Shown here piece by piece: positions 14,621 to 24,639 of a stretch of DNA of 64,000 nt (positions are counted from its first letter, which is position 1; every line of letters starts with the position of its first letter). Position numbers and translations under genes: made by a program. Source of the DNA: Pseudomonas mohnii (GTDB taxonomy: Bacteria; Pseudomonadota; Gammaproteobacteria; Pseudomonadales; Pseudomonadaceae); NCBI RefSeq assembly GCF_900105115.1, contig NZ_FNRV01000001.1, positions 5,192,501 through 5,256,500 of the forward strand, in the 5' to 3' direction. The notes under the pieces are model-generated. The model worked only from the letters and a program-made list of their open reading frames with translations. It had not been told where the DNA came from and did not search any database.

Positions 14621-14887
14621 TGTACCACTTGATGTTCCCTTGAGGGCCTCTAAGGGGTCTCAATAAGCGCTGAAACCCCTTGTCTAGCGCCTTTTGAATA
14701 CGCCAGCTAATCCGCACATAAATTCCTTACCGGTTTTTCCGTTGGGGAGGGTCATTCGATTACCGCGCCAAAGCGGCGGGTACTCAAAAACTGACCCGGC
14801 TGAATCCCTGGAGTTTTAGACCGATAAGTTATAAGGGCCGGATGGGCCGCCGTTTGGCTGAACGTCATCCGACCGCAAGGGGCTGCG

Positions 14888-16873
14888 TCAGGCGTTGGTT
14901 CGGCGAATCAGGCGCCGCAAGGCAAACCGGTTGGGATGGCAGGCTTCAGCCACGCTTCTGGGCAGTGGCAGGGGTTCGTCATCCAGCCAGGCCGCCAGCA
15001 GTTCCCCGGACAGCGGAGCGGTGATCAAGCCGCGCGAGCCGTGGCCGCTATTGATGTACAAGCCGTCCAGCCACGGGCATTCGACGTCCGGCACCTGTCG
15101 GGCGTCCTTGCTCAGCGCGGCATAGGCCTGGGTAAATGCATCGCTGTCTGCCAGGGGGCCGACGATCGGCAGATAGTCGGGGCTGGTGCAGCGAAAGGCG
15201 GCGCGACCCTGAAGGCTTTCGGGGTCCAGTTTGTCGATCTGCAGACGCGTGACCAGATCGTGGGAGATCTCTTCGAGCATGGTCAGATTGCCCAAGTGCT
15301 CGGCTGTGGTCGGCGTCAGGTCATCGCTCTTGAAGTCGAAACTGGCGCCCAGGGTGTGTTCGCCCAGACGCGCCGGGGCAACATAGCCTTCGGCACAGAC
15401 CACCGTGTTCAGCGCATGGCTCTGCGGGGTTTGCGGCAGGCGAGTGATTTGTCCGCGAATGCGCTTGAGCGGCAGTCCGGCGGTTTGGGGGAAGCGCTGG
15501 ATCTCGGCAGCGCCGGCCAGCACCACCACCGGTGCACAGGCAAGCAACTGTTCGCCGTCCCAGGCCTGCCACTCGCCATCGACCCTGCGCAATTCCAGGG
15601 CATCGTGATGCGCGAGCAATTGAATCTGCGGATGCGCCATCTGCCATTGGCACAGCGCCGGCGGATGGACCCAGCCACCTTCCGGGTAGTAAAGGCCGCC
15701 CTGCGCCAGACCGATACCGGCCAGGGCTTGGGCCTGGGGCTGATCCAGCAGGTGCAGCAGGTCCGCGGGAAAGGCCTCGGCCAGTTGCAACTGACGTTCG
15801 GCTTCCTTGGCGTTGAACGCCAGTTGCAGCACGCCGCAATCGTCCCAGTCGGTGCTTCTCTGCAAGTGTTCGAGCTGGCGCCGGGTGTAGCCGAAACCAC
15901 TGACGATCATTTGCGACAGCGTCGTGCCATGGGCCGATAGCTTGAGGTAAAGCACGCCTTGCGGGTTGCCCGAAGCCTCCTGTGCGACATCCTTGTGTCG
16001 CTCCAGCACGCTCACCTGCCAGCCCCGTGCAGCGAGACTGGCGGCACTGGCGCAACCGGCCAGCCCGGCACCGATCACCAGGGCGCGGCGTTCACCGGTC
16101 AGCACTACCGGTCGGGCAAACCAGGGCTTATCCGGCGCCGGAATGGCAACTTCATGGGGCCAGCCAAGGAACTCGCCGCGCAGGATTTCCCACTTGTGGC
16201 CGATGCCGGGTGTGCGTTTCATTTTAAAGCCGGCGGCATTGAGCAGGCGGCGGACCCAACCGGTGCTGGTGAAGGTGCTGATGGTCGAGCCCGGGGCGGC
16301 CAGGCGTGCCAGTTCGGCGAACAGTTCAGCGGTCCACATGTCGGGGTTTTTCGCCGGAGCAAAGCCATCGAGAAACCAGGCGTCGATCCGGGCGTCCAGT
16401 TGCGGCAATTGCTCCAGTGCATCGCCGATGAGCAGCGTCAGGGTCACCCGGCCATTGGCCAGTGTCAGGCGCTGGAACCCTTGATGGATCGCAACGTATT
16501 GCCCCAGCAATTGATCGGCAAGGGGCTTGAGCTCTGGCCACAGTGCCAGGGCCCGTTGCAGATCGGCCGGGCTCAAGGGGTATTTTTCGACACTGACAAA
16601 GTGCAATCGGGCATCAGTCGCCGCGTGTTGCTCGAACACCTGCCAGGCACACAAAAAATTCAGCCCGGTGCCGAAACCGGTCTCGCCAATCACCAGGCGA
16701 CCGCCCTGGGGCAACGCGGCGAAGCGTTCCGCCAGGCGGTTCTGTTCGATGAACACATAGCGGGTTTCGTCCAGCCCCGACTTGTCGGAGAAATACACAT
16801 CGTCGAACACTCGCGAATACGGGCGACCTTGGTCGTCCCAGTCGAGTTGGGCGTGGGGCATTACAGGTTTCAT
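14888..16873 (-). CDS. mnmC: Bifunctional tRNA 5-methylaminomethyl-2-thiouridine enzyme MnmC
   Basis: A 661-residue fusion that finishes mnm5s2U at the wobble position of tRNAs. The N-terminal half is the SAM-dependent methyltransferase (GETGFGTGLNF at residues 63-73; LDGFAPAKNPDMW further on). The C-terminal half is the FAD oxidase that removes the carboxymethyl group (VIGAGLAGCASAASLAARGW near residue 265, GHGSRGLITAPL near the end). Length and both domains match the full-length family. The gene is leftward, with its start facing a REP-like hairpin and pap. Confidence 0.96.
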   Translation of the reverse strand: MKPVMPHAQLDWDDQGRPYSRVFDDVYFSDKSGLDETRYVFIEQNRLAERFAALPQGGRLVIGETGFGTGLNFLCAWQVFEQHAATDARLHFVSVEKYPLSPADLQRALALWPELKPLADQLLGQYVAIHQGFQRLTLANGRVTLTLLIGDALEQLPQLDARIDAWFLDGFAPAKNPDMWTAELFAELARLAAPGSTISTFTSTGWVRRLLNAAGFKMKRTPGIGHKWEILRGEFLGWPHEVAIPAPDKPWFARPVVLTGERRALVIGAGLAGCASAASLAARGWQVSVLERHKDVAQEASGNPQGVLYLKLSAHGTTLSQMIVSGFGYTRRQLEHLQRSTDWDDCGVLQLAFNAKEAERQLQLAEAFPADLLHLLDQPQAQALAGIGLAQGGLYYPEGGWVHPPALCQWQMAHPQIQLLAHHDALELRRVDGEWQAWDGEQLLACAPVVVLAGAAEIQRFPQTAGLPLKRIRGQITRLPQTPQSHALNTVVCAEGYVAPARLGEHTLGASFDFKSDDLTPTTAEHLGNLTMLEEISHDLVTRLQIDKLDPESLQGRAAFRCTSPDYLPIVGPLADSDAFTQAYAALSKDARQVPDVECPWLDGLYINSGHGSRGLITAPLSGELLAAWLDDEPLPLPRSVAEACHPNRFALRRLIRRTNA

Positions 16874-16973
16874 GGCAGGCTCGGCAACGGCAAGGCGGCC
16901 ATTCTAGCCGATCGTGGGCGGGGTGCTTGATCCATGGCAATTGCCGCGTTACGGCTGTCAGGGAAAATCGCTG

Positions 16974-17008
16974 TTTTGTGGCGAGGGGCAAGCCCCCTCG
17001 CCACAAAA
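16974..17008. repeat. REP-like hairpin, GTGGCGAGGG family
   Basis: Fifteen-base arms (TTTTGTGGCGAGGGG and its complement) with a 4-base loop, lying between mnmC and pap. Closely related palindromes occur at 23541 and 37411. Confidence 0.85.
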
Positions 17009-17084
17009 ATGGATCGCGCGGAAATTCTCGGTTGGCCTCTAGTCCAATCCGCTAGTCTTGCTCACATCTGGAAGGGAGTCATTC

Positions 17085-18608
17085 ATGTTCGAATCTGCTG
17101 AAATCGATCACGTGATCGACAAAGAAACCTATGACACCGAAGTGCCGGCCCTGCGTGAAGCCTTGCTCGAAGCGCAATTCGAGTTGCAGCAGCAAAAGCG
17201 TTTTCCGGTGATCATTTTAATCAACGGTGTTGAAGGCGCCGGCAAGGGCGAGACGGTCAAACTACTCAACGAATGGATGGACCCGCGCCTGATCGAGGTT
17301 CGCACCTTCGATCAGCAAACCGACGAAGAACTGGCGCGACCACCGGCCTGGCGCTACTGGCGGATGCTCCCGGCCAAGGGGCGCATGGGGGTCTTCTTTG
17401 GCAACTGGTACAGCCAGATGCTGCAGGGGCGGGTGCATGGCGCGTTCAAGAACGCTCGACTGGATCAAGGCATCAATGGTGCCGAGCGCCTGGAAAAGAT
17501 GCTGTGCGATGAAGGCGCCTTGATCTTCAAGTTCTGGTTTCACCTCTCCAAGAAGCAAATGAAGGATCGTCTCAAGGCCTTGGCCGATGACCCGCTGCAC
17601 AGCTGGCGCATCAGTCCACTGGACTGGCAGCAATCGCAGACTTACGACAAGTTTGTGAAATATGGCGAGCGCGTTCTGCGTCGCACCAGCCGTGATTACG
17701 CGCCGTGGCATGTGATCGCCGGGATGGATCCGCGCTATCGCAGCCTGGCGGTGGGCAGGATTTTGCTCGAAGGCCTGCAAGGCGCCCTGAACCGGCCGAC
17801 GATTCACCCCGACAAAGTCAGCGCCGCGCCATTGCCCGTCAGCGTCGATCATGTGAACTTGCTCGATAGTCTTGACCTGACGTTGCACCTGGACAAAGAG
17901 GAATATGAAGAGCAACTGATCACCGAGCAGGCACGGTTTTCCGGGTTGATGCGTGACAAGCGCATGCGACGCCACGCACTGGTAGCGGTGTTCGAAGGCA
18001 ATGACGCGGCGGGCAAGGGCGGGGCGATCCGCCGGGTCGCCGCGGCGCTCGATCCGCGCCAGTACAACATTGTGCCGATTGCCGCGCCGACCGAAGAAGA
18101 GCGGGCGCAGCCGTATCTCTGGCGTTTCTGGCGGCATCTTCCAGCCCGAGGTAAATTCACCGTGTTCGACCGTTCCTGGTATGGCCGGGTGTTGGTGGAG
18201 CGCGTTGAAGGCTTCTGTAGCCCGGCCGACTGGTTGCGCGCCTACAGCGAAATCAACGATTTCGAAGAGCAGATCGCCGATGCCGGCGTGATCGTGGTCA
18301 AGTTCTGGTTGGCCATCGATAAGCAAACACAAATGGAGCGTTTCCAGGCGCGCGAGAATATTCCCTTCAAGCGCTTCAAGATCACCGAGGATGACTGGCG
18401 CAATCGCGATAAATGGGATGACTACCGCGGCGCCGTCGGCGACATGGTCGACCGCACCAGTACCGAGATTTCGCCCTGGACCCTGGTGGAAGCCAATGAC
18501 AAGCGCTGGGCGCGAGTGAAGGTCTTGCGCACCATCAACCTGGCACTGGAGCAAGCATTCGAAAAGTCCGACAAACATGAACGCAAGGCACAGAAAAGCA
18601 AGAAATGA
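17085..18608 (+). CDS. pap: Polyphosphate:AMP phosphotransferase (PPK2 class II)
   Basis: A 507-residue enzyme transferring phosphate from polyphosphate to AMP, giving ADP. It is built of two tandem PPK2 domains. Domain 1 has a P-loop GVEGAGKGE at 48-56 and FGNWYSQMLQGRVHG. Domain 2 has FEGNDAAGKGG near 303-313 and the lid/Walker B-like FDRSWYGRVLVERVEG near 360. The Arg/Asp set expected for catalysis is fuller in domain 2. The start follows GGAAGGGAG; an upstream in-frame ATG has no ribosome site. The length is normal for the class II family. Confidence 0.95.
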   Translation: MFESAEIDHVIDKETYDTEVPALREALLEAQFELQQQKRFPVIILINGVEGAGKGETVKLLNEWMDPRLIEVRTFDQQTDEELARPPAWRYWRMLPAKGRMGVFFGNWYSQMLQGRVHGAFKNARLDQGINGAERLEKMLCDEGALIFKFWFHLSKKQMKDRLKALADDPLHSWRISPLDWQQSQTYDKFVKYGERVLRRTSRDYAPWHVIAGMDPRYRSLAVGRILLEGLQGALNRPTIHPDKVSAAPLPVSVDHVNLLDSLDLTLHLDKEEYEEQLITEQARFSGLMRDKRMRRHALVAVFEGNDAAGKGGAIRRVAAALDPRQYNIVPIAAPTEEERAQPYLWRFWRHLPARGKFTVFDRSWYGRVLVERVEGFCSPADWLRAYSEINDFEEQIADAGVIVVKFWLAIDKQTQMERFQARENIPFKRFKITEDDWRNRDKWDDYRGAVGDMVDRTSTEISPWTLVEANDKRWARVKVLRTINLALEQAFEKSDKHERKAQKSKK

Positions 18609-18710
18609 ACCGATGGTTACGCATACGCGAGGTGAATGATTGTCGCGGTCGGTAATTGAGTGAGCTTATGCTCGGGTCACTCTCAACCGACAACAACAAT
18701 GAGGTATGCC

Positions 18711-19895
18711 ATGCGTGAAGTGGTGATCGTCGACAGCGTGCGGACTGGCCTGGCCAAATCCTTTCGCGGCAAATTCAACATGACCCGTCCCGACGACATG
18801 GCGGCTCACTGTGTCAACGCCTTGTTGAAACGCACGGGTATCGACCCGGCCAGCGTCGAGGACTGCATCGTCGGCGCCGGTTCCAACGAAGGTGCCCAGG
18901 GCTACAACATCGGTCGCAATGTCGCCGTGCTGTCGCAACTGGGTATCGGCACCGCCGGCATGACCCTCAACCGCTTCTGTTCGTCGGGCTTGCAGGCGAT
19001 CGCCATCGCCGCCAACCAGATCGCTTCGGGCTGCAGCGATATCATCGTGGCCGGTGGCGTCGAGTCGATCAGCCTGACCATGAAAAGCGTCAACACGGAC
19101 AACCTGATCAACCCGCTGCTCAAGGAGCAGGTGCCGGGTATCTATTTTCCAATGGGCCAGACTGCGGAAATCGTCGCTCGCCGTTACAGCGTCAGCCGCG
19201 AAGAGCAGGACCTGTATGCCCTGCAAAGCCAGCAACGTACGGCTCAGGCCCAGGCCGCCGGGCTGTTCGACGATGAAATCGCGCCGATGGCAGTGAAATA
19301 TCGCGTTGAAGACAAGGCCACCGGTCAGGTGCAGATCGTTGAGGGGGTGGTGGATCGCGATGACTGCAACCGACCCGACACCTCGCTGCAAAGTCTGGCT
19401 GCTCTGAACCCGGTGTTTGCCGAGGACGGCTCGGTGACGGCCGGCAACTCTTCGCAGTTGTCTGACGGAGCGTCCATGACCTTGGTAATGAGCCTGGAAA
19501 AGGCCCTTGAACTGGGGCTCAAGCCGAAAGCGTTCTTCCGGGGTTTTGCCGTGGCCGGATGCGCGCCGGATGAAATGGGCATTGGCCCGGTGTTTTCGGT
19601 GCCCAAGCTGCTCAAGGCAAAAGGCTTGCGGATCGCCGACATCGACCTGTGGGAGCTCAATGAAGCGTTCGCCTCGCAGTGCCTGTACGCGCGTAATCGC
19701 CTGGAAATCGATAACGACAAATACAACGTCAATGGCGGCTCGATTTCCATCGGCCATCCCTTCGGTATGACCGGATCGCGTCAGGTGGGTCACCTCGTTC
19801 GCGAGTTGCAGCGACGTAACCTGCGCTACGGCATCGTCACCATGTGCGTGGGCGGCGGGATGGGGGCTACCGGATTGTTCGAGGCCGTGCGTTAA
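18711..19895 (+). CDS. Thiolase (acetyl-CoA C-acyltransferase)
   Basis: A 394-residue thiolase for acyl-CoA cleavage or condensation. It has the acylated Cys at residue 90 (NRFCSSGLQAIA), the ELNEAFASQ segment, a His near 348 (GGSISIGHPFGMTGSRQ) and the second catalytic Cys near 379 (MCVGGGMGATGLFE). The start is set by GAGG six bases upstream; a longer in-frame ATG lacks one. It stands alone, with no hydratase/dehydrogenase partner beside it, so the pathway (beta-oxidation or acetoacetyl-CoA formation) cannot be fixed. FadA/FadI-type thiolases are the nearest relatives. Confidence 0.92.
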   Translation: MREVVIVDSVRTGLAKSFRGKFNMTRPDDMAAHCVNALLKRTGIDPASVEDCIVGAGSNEGAQGYNIGRNVAVLSQLGIGTAGMTLNRFCSSGLQAIAIAANQIASGCSDIIVAGGVESISLTMKSVNTDNLINPLLKEQVPGIYFPMGQTAEIVARRYSVSREEQDLYALQSQQRTAQAQAAGLFDDEIAPMAVKYRVEDKATGQVQIVEGVVDRDDCNRPDTSLQSLAALNPVFAEDGSVTAGNSSQLSDGASMTLVMSLEKALELGLKPKAFFRGFAVAGCAPDEMGIGPVFSVPKLLKAKGLRIADIDLWELNEAFASQCLYARNRLEIDNDKYNVNGGSISIGHPFGMTGSRQVGHLVRELQRRNLRYGIVTMCVGGGMGATGLFEAVR

Positions 19896-20029
19896 ACAGC
19901 CTGGGCTGGCCGTCAAATCCATGATGCGACCTGCACAGTTTCATTAGCGGCCAGACGCAAACTGTCCCTGTGTGTCACACGAGGGTGCGCCTAGAATGAG
20001 GGTTCTTGAACGTTCGCGCTGGGGATCAC

Positions 20030-20989
20030 ATGCACATTTCATCGGGTCGCTGGGTTTACGGTCTGTTCCTGGCCTTGTTGACCGCGTTGCTGTGGGGAAT
20101 CCTGCCGATCAAGCTCAAGCAGGTATTGCTGGTGATGGACCCGGTCACGGTGACCTGGTTTCGCCTGATGGTGTCCGGTGGCTGCCTGTTCATCTACCTG
20201 GCGGCGACCCGGCGTTTGCCCAGTCGCCGAGCGCTCGGCCCGCGCGGTGGCTGGCTGGTGTTGATGGCGGTGCTCGGGCTGGTGGGCAACTACGTGTTGT
20301 ATTTGATGGGCCTGAACCTGCTCAGCCCCGGCACCGCGCAACTGGTGGTGCAGATGGGGCCGATTATGTTGCTGATCGCCAGTGTGTTCGTGTTCAAGGA
20401 GCGCTTCAGCCTGGGGCAAGGGATTGGCTTGCTGGTGCTGCTGGTCGGTTTCGCCCTGTTTTTCAATCAACGCTTGAGTGAGCTGCTGACCTCCTTGACC
20501 GATTACACCGCCGGCGTGCTGATGGTGCTGCTGGCGTCCACGGTCTGGACCTTTTATGCGCTGGGGCAAAAGCAATTGCTCACGGTGTGGAATTCGTTGC
20601 AGGTGATGATGGTGATCTACCTGTTCTGCGGATTATTGCTGACGCCTTGGGTGCATCCGCTCGAAGCGCTGCAATTGAACCCGCTGCAAGGCTGGCTGCT
20701 GCTGGCCTGCTGTATGAACACCCTGATTGCCTACGGCGCCTTTGCCGAAGCGTTGGCCCATTGGGAAGCATCCCGGGTCAGTGCGACCCTGGCGATTACA
20801 CCTCTGGTGACCTTCGGTGCCGTGGCCCTGGCGGCCTTGTGGTGGCCCGAGTACGTGCATGCCGAGACGATCAATGGCCTGGGCTATGGCGGGGCGGTGC
20901 TGGTGGTGCTGGGGTCGGCGTTGGTGGCGTTGGGGCCTTCTCTGATTGCGGGACTCAAGGCACGGAAAGTGCTGATGGCAGCGAGCTAA
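20030..20989 (+). CDS. DMT superfamily (EamA) transporter
   Basis: A 319-residue inner-membrane protein with about ten membrane helices in two EamA repeats. The first repeat includes ALLWGILPIKLK and a conserved SPGTAQLVVQMGPIM; the second includes ASTVWTFYALGQK and HWEASRVSATLAITPLV. Such carriers export amino acids or other metabolites, or take up small solutes; the substrate cannot be read from sequence. The start at 20030 gives an N-terminus directly before the first helix. It is convergent with fumC across a REPIN. Confidence 0.88.
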   Translation: MHISSGRWVYGLFLALLTALLWGILPIKLKQVLLVMDPVTVTWFRLMVSGGCLFIYLAATRRLPSRRALGPRGGWLVLMAVLGLVGNYVLYLMGLNLLSPGTAQLVVQMGPIMLLIASVFVFKERFSLGQGIGLLVLLVGFALFFNQRLSELLTSLTDYTAGVLMVLLASTVWTFYALGQKQLLTVWNSLQVMMVIYLFCGLLLTPWVHPLEALQLNPLQGWLLLACCMNTLIAYGAFAEALAHWEASRVSATLAITPLVTFGAVALAALWWPEYVHAETINGLGYGGAVLVVLGSALVALGPSLIAGLKARKVLMAAS

Positions 20990-21002
20990 TTCGCGTTATC
21001 GT

Positions 21003-21076
21003 TCATCGCGAGCAGGCTCGCTCCCACATTTGACCGCGTGCACTGTTCAATGTGGGAGCGGGCTTGCCCGCGATTA
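21003..21076. repeat. REPIN (two inverted REP sequences)
   Basis: Two copies of the GTGGGAGC..GCTTGC/CTGCTCGCGA-type REP lie in inverted orientation around a 17-base spacer, between the convergent ends of the DMT transporter and fumC genes. Similar pairs are at 35219, 41432 and 44568. Confidence 0.88.
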
Positions 21077-21099
21077 CGGACTCTCAGGCGCTACAAAAA

Positions 21100-22494
21100 T
21101 CAGCCCTTGGCGCCAGCCTCCAGCATATTCTCCGGCCGCACCCATGCGTCGAACTGTTCATCAGTCAGGTACCCCAGCTCAATGGCTGCCTCACGCAGGG
21201 TCTGCCCTTGCGCGTAGGCTTTCTTGGCAATTTCCGCCGATTTGTCGTAGCCGATGTGCGGGTTCAGCGCGGTCACCAGCATCAACCCCTGTTCCAGGTG
21301 TTCCGCCATTTTCTCGGCATCCGGCTCCAGGCCGGCGATGCAATGCTGCTGGAAGTTGCTGCAGCCGTCGCCCAACAGACGGATCGATTGCAGCAAGTTG
21401 TGGATGATCACCGGTTTGAACACGTTCAGTTGCAAATGCCCCTGACTCGCGGCGAAACCGATGGTGACGTCGTTGCCCAGCACCTGACAGGCCAGCATCG
21501 ACAACGCTTCGCATTGGGTCGGGTTGACCTTGCCGGGCATGATCGAGCTCCCCGGTTCGTTGGCCGGCAGTTTTACCTCGGCCAATCCGGCACGTGGCCC
21601 GGAACCCAGCAGGCGCAAGTCGTTGGCGATTTTCATCAGCGTCACGGCGAGGGTTTTCAACGCGCCTGACAGCGTGGTCAGCGGCTCGTGGCCTGCCAGC
21701 GCGGCGAATTTGTTGGGCGCGGTGACGAACGGCAGGCCGGAAAGCGCTGCCAGCTCTGCTGCGATGGCCTCACCGAAACCGTGGGGCGAATTCAACCCGG
21801 TACCCACCGCGGTACCGCCCTGGGCCAGTTCGCAAACCGCCGGCAGCGCGCTGCGGATCGCTCGTTCGGCGTAATCCAGTTGCGCGATGAATGCCGAGAT
21901 TTCCTGGCCGAAGGTAATCGGCGTCGCGTCCATCATGTGCGTGCGGCCGGTCTTGACCAGCTTCATGTGGCGCGCCGCCAGCTCGGCCAGGCCGCCCGAC
22001 AATTCGTTGATCGCCGGCAGCAGATGATGTTGCACGGCCTGGGCCGCAGCAATGTGCATGGCGGTGGGGAAGCAGTCGTTGGAGCTCTGGGAGCGATTGA
22101 CGTGATCGTTGGGGTGCACAGGCGACTTTCCGCCGCGCGGGTTGCCGGCCAGCTCGTTGGCGCGCCCGGCGATCACTTCGTTGACGTTCATGTTGCTCTG
22201 GGTACCGCTACCGGTTTGCCAGACCACCAGGGGAAACTGATCGTCATGGCTGCCATCGAGCACTTCATCGGCTGCTTGTTCGATCAATCGGGCGATGTCG
22301 GCGGGCAAATCGCCATTACGGTCGTTGACCCGGGCGGCCGCTTTCTTGATCAGCGCCAGGCCATGGAGCACGGCCAGCGGCATGCGTTCGGTGCCAATGG
22401 CAAAGTTAACCAGTGAGCGTTGCGTCTGAGCGCCCCAGTAGGCTTCATCCGGGACTTCAACCTGGCCAAGGCTGTCGGTTTCGATACGGCTCAT
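21100..22494 (-). CDS. fumC: Class II fumarate hydratase
   Basis: A 464-residue iron-independent fumarase interconverting fumarate and malate in the TCA cycle. The signature [15 protein letters not shown] is present near residue 320, as are [20 protein letters not shown] near 100 and [17 protein letters not shown] near 185. The length is standard for FumC. FumC-type enzymes resist oxidants and in Pseudomonas are often raised under iron limitation; no Fur box was clear upstream. The gene runs leftward and diverges from the DUF2059 gene. Confidence 0.96.
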   Translation of the reverse strand: MSRIETDSLGQVEVPDEAYWGAQTQRSLVNFAIGTERMPLAVLHGLALIKKAAARVNDRNGDLPADIARLIEQAADEVLDGSHDDQFPLVVWQTGSGTQSNMNVNEVIAGRANELAGNPRGGKSPVHPNDHVNRSQSSNDCFPTAMHIAAAQAVQHHLLPAINELSGGLAELAARHMKLVKTGRTHMMDATPITFGQEISAFIAQLDYAERAIRSALPAVCELAQGGTAVGTGLNSPHGFGEAIAAELAALSGLPFVTAPNKFAALAGHEPLTTLSGALKTLAVTLMKIANDLRLLGSGPRAGLAEVKLPANEPGSSIMPGKVNPTQCEALSMLACQVLGNDVTIGFAASQGHLQLNVFKPVIIHNLLQSIRLLGDGCSNFQQHCIAGLEPDAEKMAEHLEQGLMLVTALNPHIGYDKSAEIAKKAYAQGQTLREAAIELGYLTDEQFDAWVRPENMLEAGAKG

Positions 22495-22611
22495 CGGTCA
22501 CACTCCTGTCAGTTCGATTGCGCAGTTTAGGCCGTGATCGACGGCCGTGGTTCCATCAGTCGGGATTGTGCCCATTGAACCCCTCTAAATCAGGCGCGAC
22601 AAGGCTTGGGG

Positions 22612-22641
22612 TTGAGTGACACACTTTTTTAGGCGCAGAAT
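22612..22641 (+). promoter_or_regulatory. Possible sigma-70 promoter for the DUF2059-bolA pair
   Basis: TTGAGT and CAGAAT are spaced 18 bases apart, ending 45 bases before the DUF2059 gene start. The match is moderate and unsupported by other signals. Confidence 0.35.
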
Positions 22642-22686
22642 GGTCGTCCTTGGGGTTTTACCTCGCCTGCTAGAAAAGGAAACTCG

Positions 22687-23211
22687 ATGACTCGTCTTCG
22701 TGCCATCTGTACCGCGGTTGCACTGGTTTGCGCCAGCGGCCAGGTTTTTGCCGATACCGCCAGCCACAACGCCAGTGCCGAGGCCTTCCTGACCCTGGCG
22801 CACGCTGACAAATTGGGCACTCCGGTGTACATGCAAGTTCAGCAGATGTTCGCTCAACGCTTCGAGCAAACCAAAGCCCCGGAATCGAAAAAAGCCGTAC
22901 TCGAAACCTACCAGGCCAAGGCTAACGCCGCCCTGGACCAGGCCATCGGCTGGAACAAGCTCAAACCGGACATGGTCAAGCTCTACACCAGCAACTTCTC
23001 CGAGTCCGAACTCAAGGACCTGGTAGCGTTCTACCAGTCGCCACTGGGCAAGAAAGTCCTGGAAAAAATGCCGCAGCTGACCCAGCAATCGGCCCAGATG
23101 ACTCAAGCCAAGCTGGAAAGCGCAGTACCGGTGGTCAACAAGCTGCTGGCTGACATGACCGCCGAGCTGACGCCGAAAGACGCGACCGCTCCAGCCAAGA
23201 AAAAGCCTTAA
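22687..23211 (+). CDS. DUF2059 family secreted protein
   Basis: A 174-residue protein with a Sec signal peptide (residues 1-22, cut after GQVFA). The mature part is helical, with the DUF2059 core KLYTSNFSESELKDLVAFYQSPLGKKVLEKMP near residues 99-130. The C-terminus is Lys-rich (KKKP). It is probably periplasmic. The family is common in proteobacteria but its function is not established. It is followed 12 bases later by the bolA gene, so the two are probably co-transcribed. Confidence 0.85.
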   Translation: MTRLRAICTAVALVCASGQVFADTASHNASAEAFLTLAHADKLGTPVYMQVQQMFAQRFEQTKAPESKKAVLETYQAKANAALDQAIGWNKLKPDMVKLYTSNFSESELKDLVAFYQSPLGKKVLEKMPQLTQQSAQMTQAKLESAVPVVNKLLADMTAELTPKDATAPAKKKP

Positions 23212-23223
23212 GCGGAGTCTGGT

Positions 23224-23520
23224 ATGACCATGCAACAACGCATCGAATCGACGCTGGGGCTGCTGCAGCCCCAGCATCTGCAGGTGCTGGATGAAAGCCA
23301 TATGCACAGCCGCGGGTTGCAGACCCACTACAAGGCTGTCGTGGTCAGTGAGCAGTTTGCCGGGCTCAATCGCGTCAAGCGTCACCAGAAGGTCTATGCC
23401 ACGCTGGGCGAGTTGATGGGCGAGTTCCACGCGTTGGCGCTGCATACCTACACGCCAGAAGAGTGGGCACAGATCGACGCGGCTCCGGCTTCGCCGACTT
23501 GTGCAGGTGGCAGTCATTAA
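23224..23520 (+). CDS. bolA: BolA family protein
   Basis: A 98-residue protein with the BolA fold signature: MQQRIESTLGLLQPQHLQVLDES, then HMHSRGLQTHYKAVVVSEQFAG and RHQKVYATLGELM. BolA proteins pair with monothiol glutaredoxins in iron-sulfur handling and can act as regulators of morphology and biofilm. The loop His residues used for cluster ligation are present. It is probably co-transcribed with the DUF2059 gene and closed by a terminator at 23619. Confidence 0.9.
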   Translation: MTMQQRIESTLGLLQPQHLQVLDESHMHSRGLQTHYKAVVVSEQFAGLNRVKRHQKVYATLGELMGEFHALALHTYTPEEWAQIDAAPASPTCAGGSH

Positions 23521-23540
23521 AGTGATGGGCTGATGGGCTG

Positions 23541-23572
23541 TTGTGGCGAGGGAGCAGGCTCCCTCGCCACAA
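23541..23572. repeat. REP-like hairpin, GTGGCGAGGG family
   Basis: Thirteen-base perfect arms (TTGTGGCGAGGGA and its complement) around GCAGGC, 20 bases after bolA. Confidence 0.85.
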
Positions 23573-23618
23573 CGTCATCTCGCCGTCCTAAATCACACGG
23601 TTTTTGTTAGAATATGCA

Positions 23619-23647
23619 ACGCGCCGCTCACCCGGCGCGTTTTTTTT
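23619..23647 (+). terminator. Rho-independent terminator after bolA
   Basis: ACGCGCCG pairs with CGGCGCGT around a 6-base loop and is followed by seven Ts. It separates bolA from trhO, whose start is about 48 bases beyond. Confidence 0.8.
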
Positions 23648-23694
23648 CGTATCCGGTTCACCCCTTACGAGGGTAGCCACCTGGAGAATCACCC

Positions 23695-24636
23695 ATGACA
23701 CAACAGATTGTCGTGGCGGCACTGTATAAGTTCGTCACCCTGGAAAATTACGTCGACCTGCGCGAGCCCCTGCTCAAGGCGATGGTCGACAACGGCATCA
23801 AAGGCACCCTGCTGATCGCCAATGAAGGCATCAACGGCACCGTGTCCGGCAGCCGCGAAGGCATCGACGGGCTCATGGCCTGGCTCAAGAACGACCCGCG
23901 CATGGACGACATCGACCATAAAGAGTCGTACTGCGACGAGCAGCCGTTCTACCGCACCAAAGTCAAACTCAAGAAAGAAATCGTCACCCTCGGCGTGGAA
24001 GGCGTGGACCCGAACAAAAAGGTCGGCACTTACGTTGATCCGCAGGACTGGAACGCGCTGATCAGTGATCCGGAAGTGTTGTTGATCGATACCCGAAACG
24101 ACTATGAAGTGTCGATTGGTACCTTTGAAGGCGCGATCGACCCGAAAACCACCAGTTTTCGCGAATTCCCCGACTACATCAAAGCCAACTTCGACCCGGC
24201 CGTGCACAAGAAGGTCGCGATGTTCTGCACCGGCGGCATTCGTTGTGAAAAGGCCTCGAGCTATATGCTCAGCGAAGGCTTCGATGAGGTCTATCACCTC
24301 AAGGGCGGCATCCTGAAGTACCTCGAAGAGGTGCCGCAGGAAGAAACCAAATGGCAGGGGGACTGCTTCGTGTTCGACAATCGCGTGACCGTTCGCCACG
24401 ATCTGAGCGAAGGCGACTACGATCAGTGCCACGCCTGTCGTACGCCGGTCAGCGTCGAAGACCGTGCATCCGAACATTACGTGGCCGGTATCAGTTGCCC
24501 GCATTGCTGGGACAAACTGAGCGAGAAAACCCGTCGCAGCGCCATCGATCGGCAAAAGCAGATCGAGCTGGCCAAGGCTCGCAACATGCCTCACCCGATC
24601 GGCTACAACTACAAGCAAATCACCTCCGAGGCTTGA
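23695..24636 (+). CDS. trhO: tRNA uridine(34) hydroxylase TrhO (rhodanese family)
   Basis: A 313-residue enzyme that makes 5-hydroxyuridine at tRNA position 34 using oxygen. It has an N-terminal ferredoxin-like domain ([20 protein letters not shown]), then a rhodanese domain at about 120-220 with active Cys178 in [16 protein letters not shown]. The C-terminal tail carries paired Cys motifs ([14 protein letters not shown]) typical of the YceA/TrhO group. GGAGAATCACCC precedes the ATG. With mnmC nearby it is the second wobble-uridine modification gene in the window. Confidence 0.94.
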   Translation: MTQQIVVAALYKFVTLENYVDLREPLLKAMVDNGIKGTLLIANEGINGTVSGSREGIDGLMAWLKNDPRMDDIDHKESYCDEQPFYRTKVKLKKEIVTLGVEGVDPNKKVGTYVDPQDWNALISDPEVLLIDTRNDYEVSIGTFEGAIDPKTTSFREFPDYIKANFDPAVHKKVAMFCTGGIRCEKASSYMLSEGFDEVYHLKGGILKYLEEVPQEETKWQGDCFVFDNRVTVRHDLSEGDYDQCHACRTPVSVEDRASEHYVAGISCPHCWDKLSEKTRRSAIDRQKQIELAKARNMPHPIGYNYKQITSEA

Positions 24637-24639
24637 ATC

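Larger units (their letters stand above)
14474..14887. other. Non-coding prophage/chromosome junction
   Basis: About 410 bases with no credible gene lie between the last prophage gene and mnmC. The stretch holds the LexA-type operator, an att-like inverted repeat, a second inverted repeat (AAGGGGT at 14652, ACCCCTT at 14675) and nothing else recognisable. The right end of the prophage should fall in it. Confidence 0.55.

Noticed and set aside
14936..16930. Forward frames inside mnmC (334 and 323 codons)
   Set aside because: They are antisense to both catalytic domains of mnmC and lack any family signal.
17262..19922. Long antisense frames over pap and the thiolase (438 and 418 codons)
   Set aside because: Both mirror well-supported genes and show no recognisable protein features.
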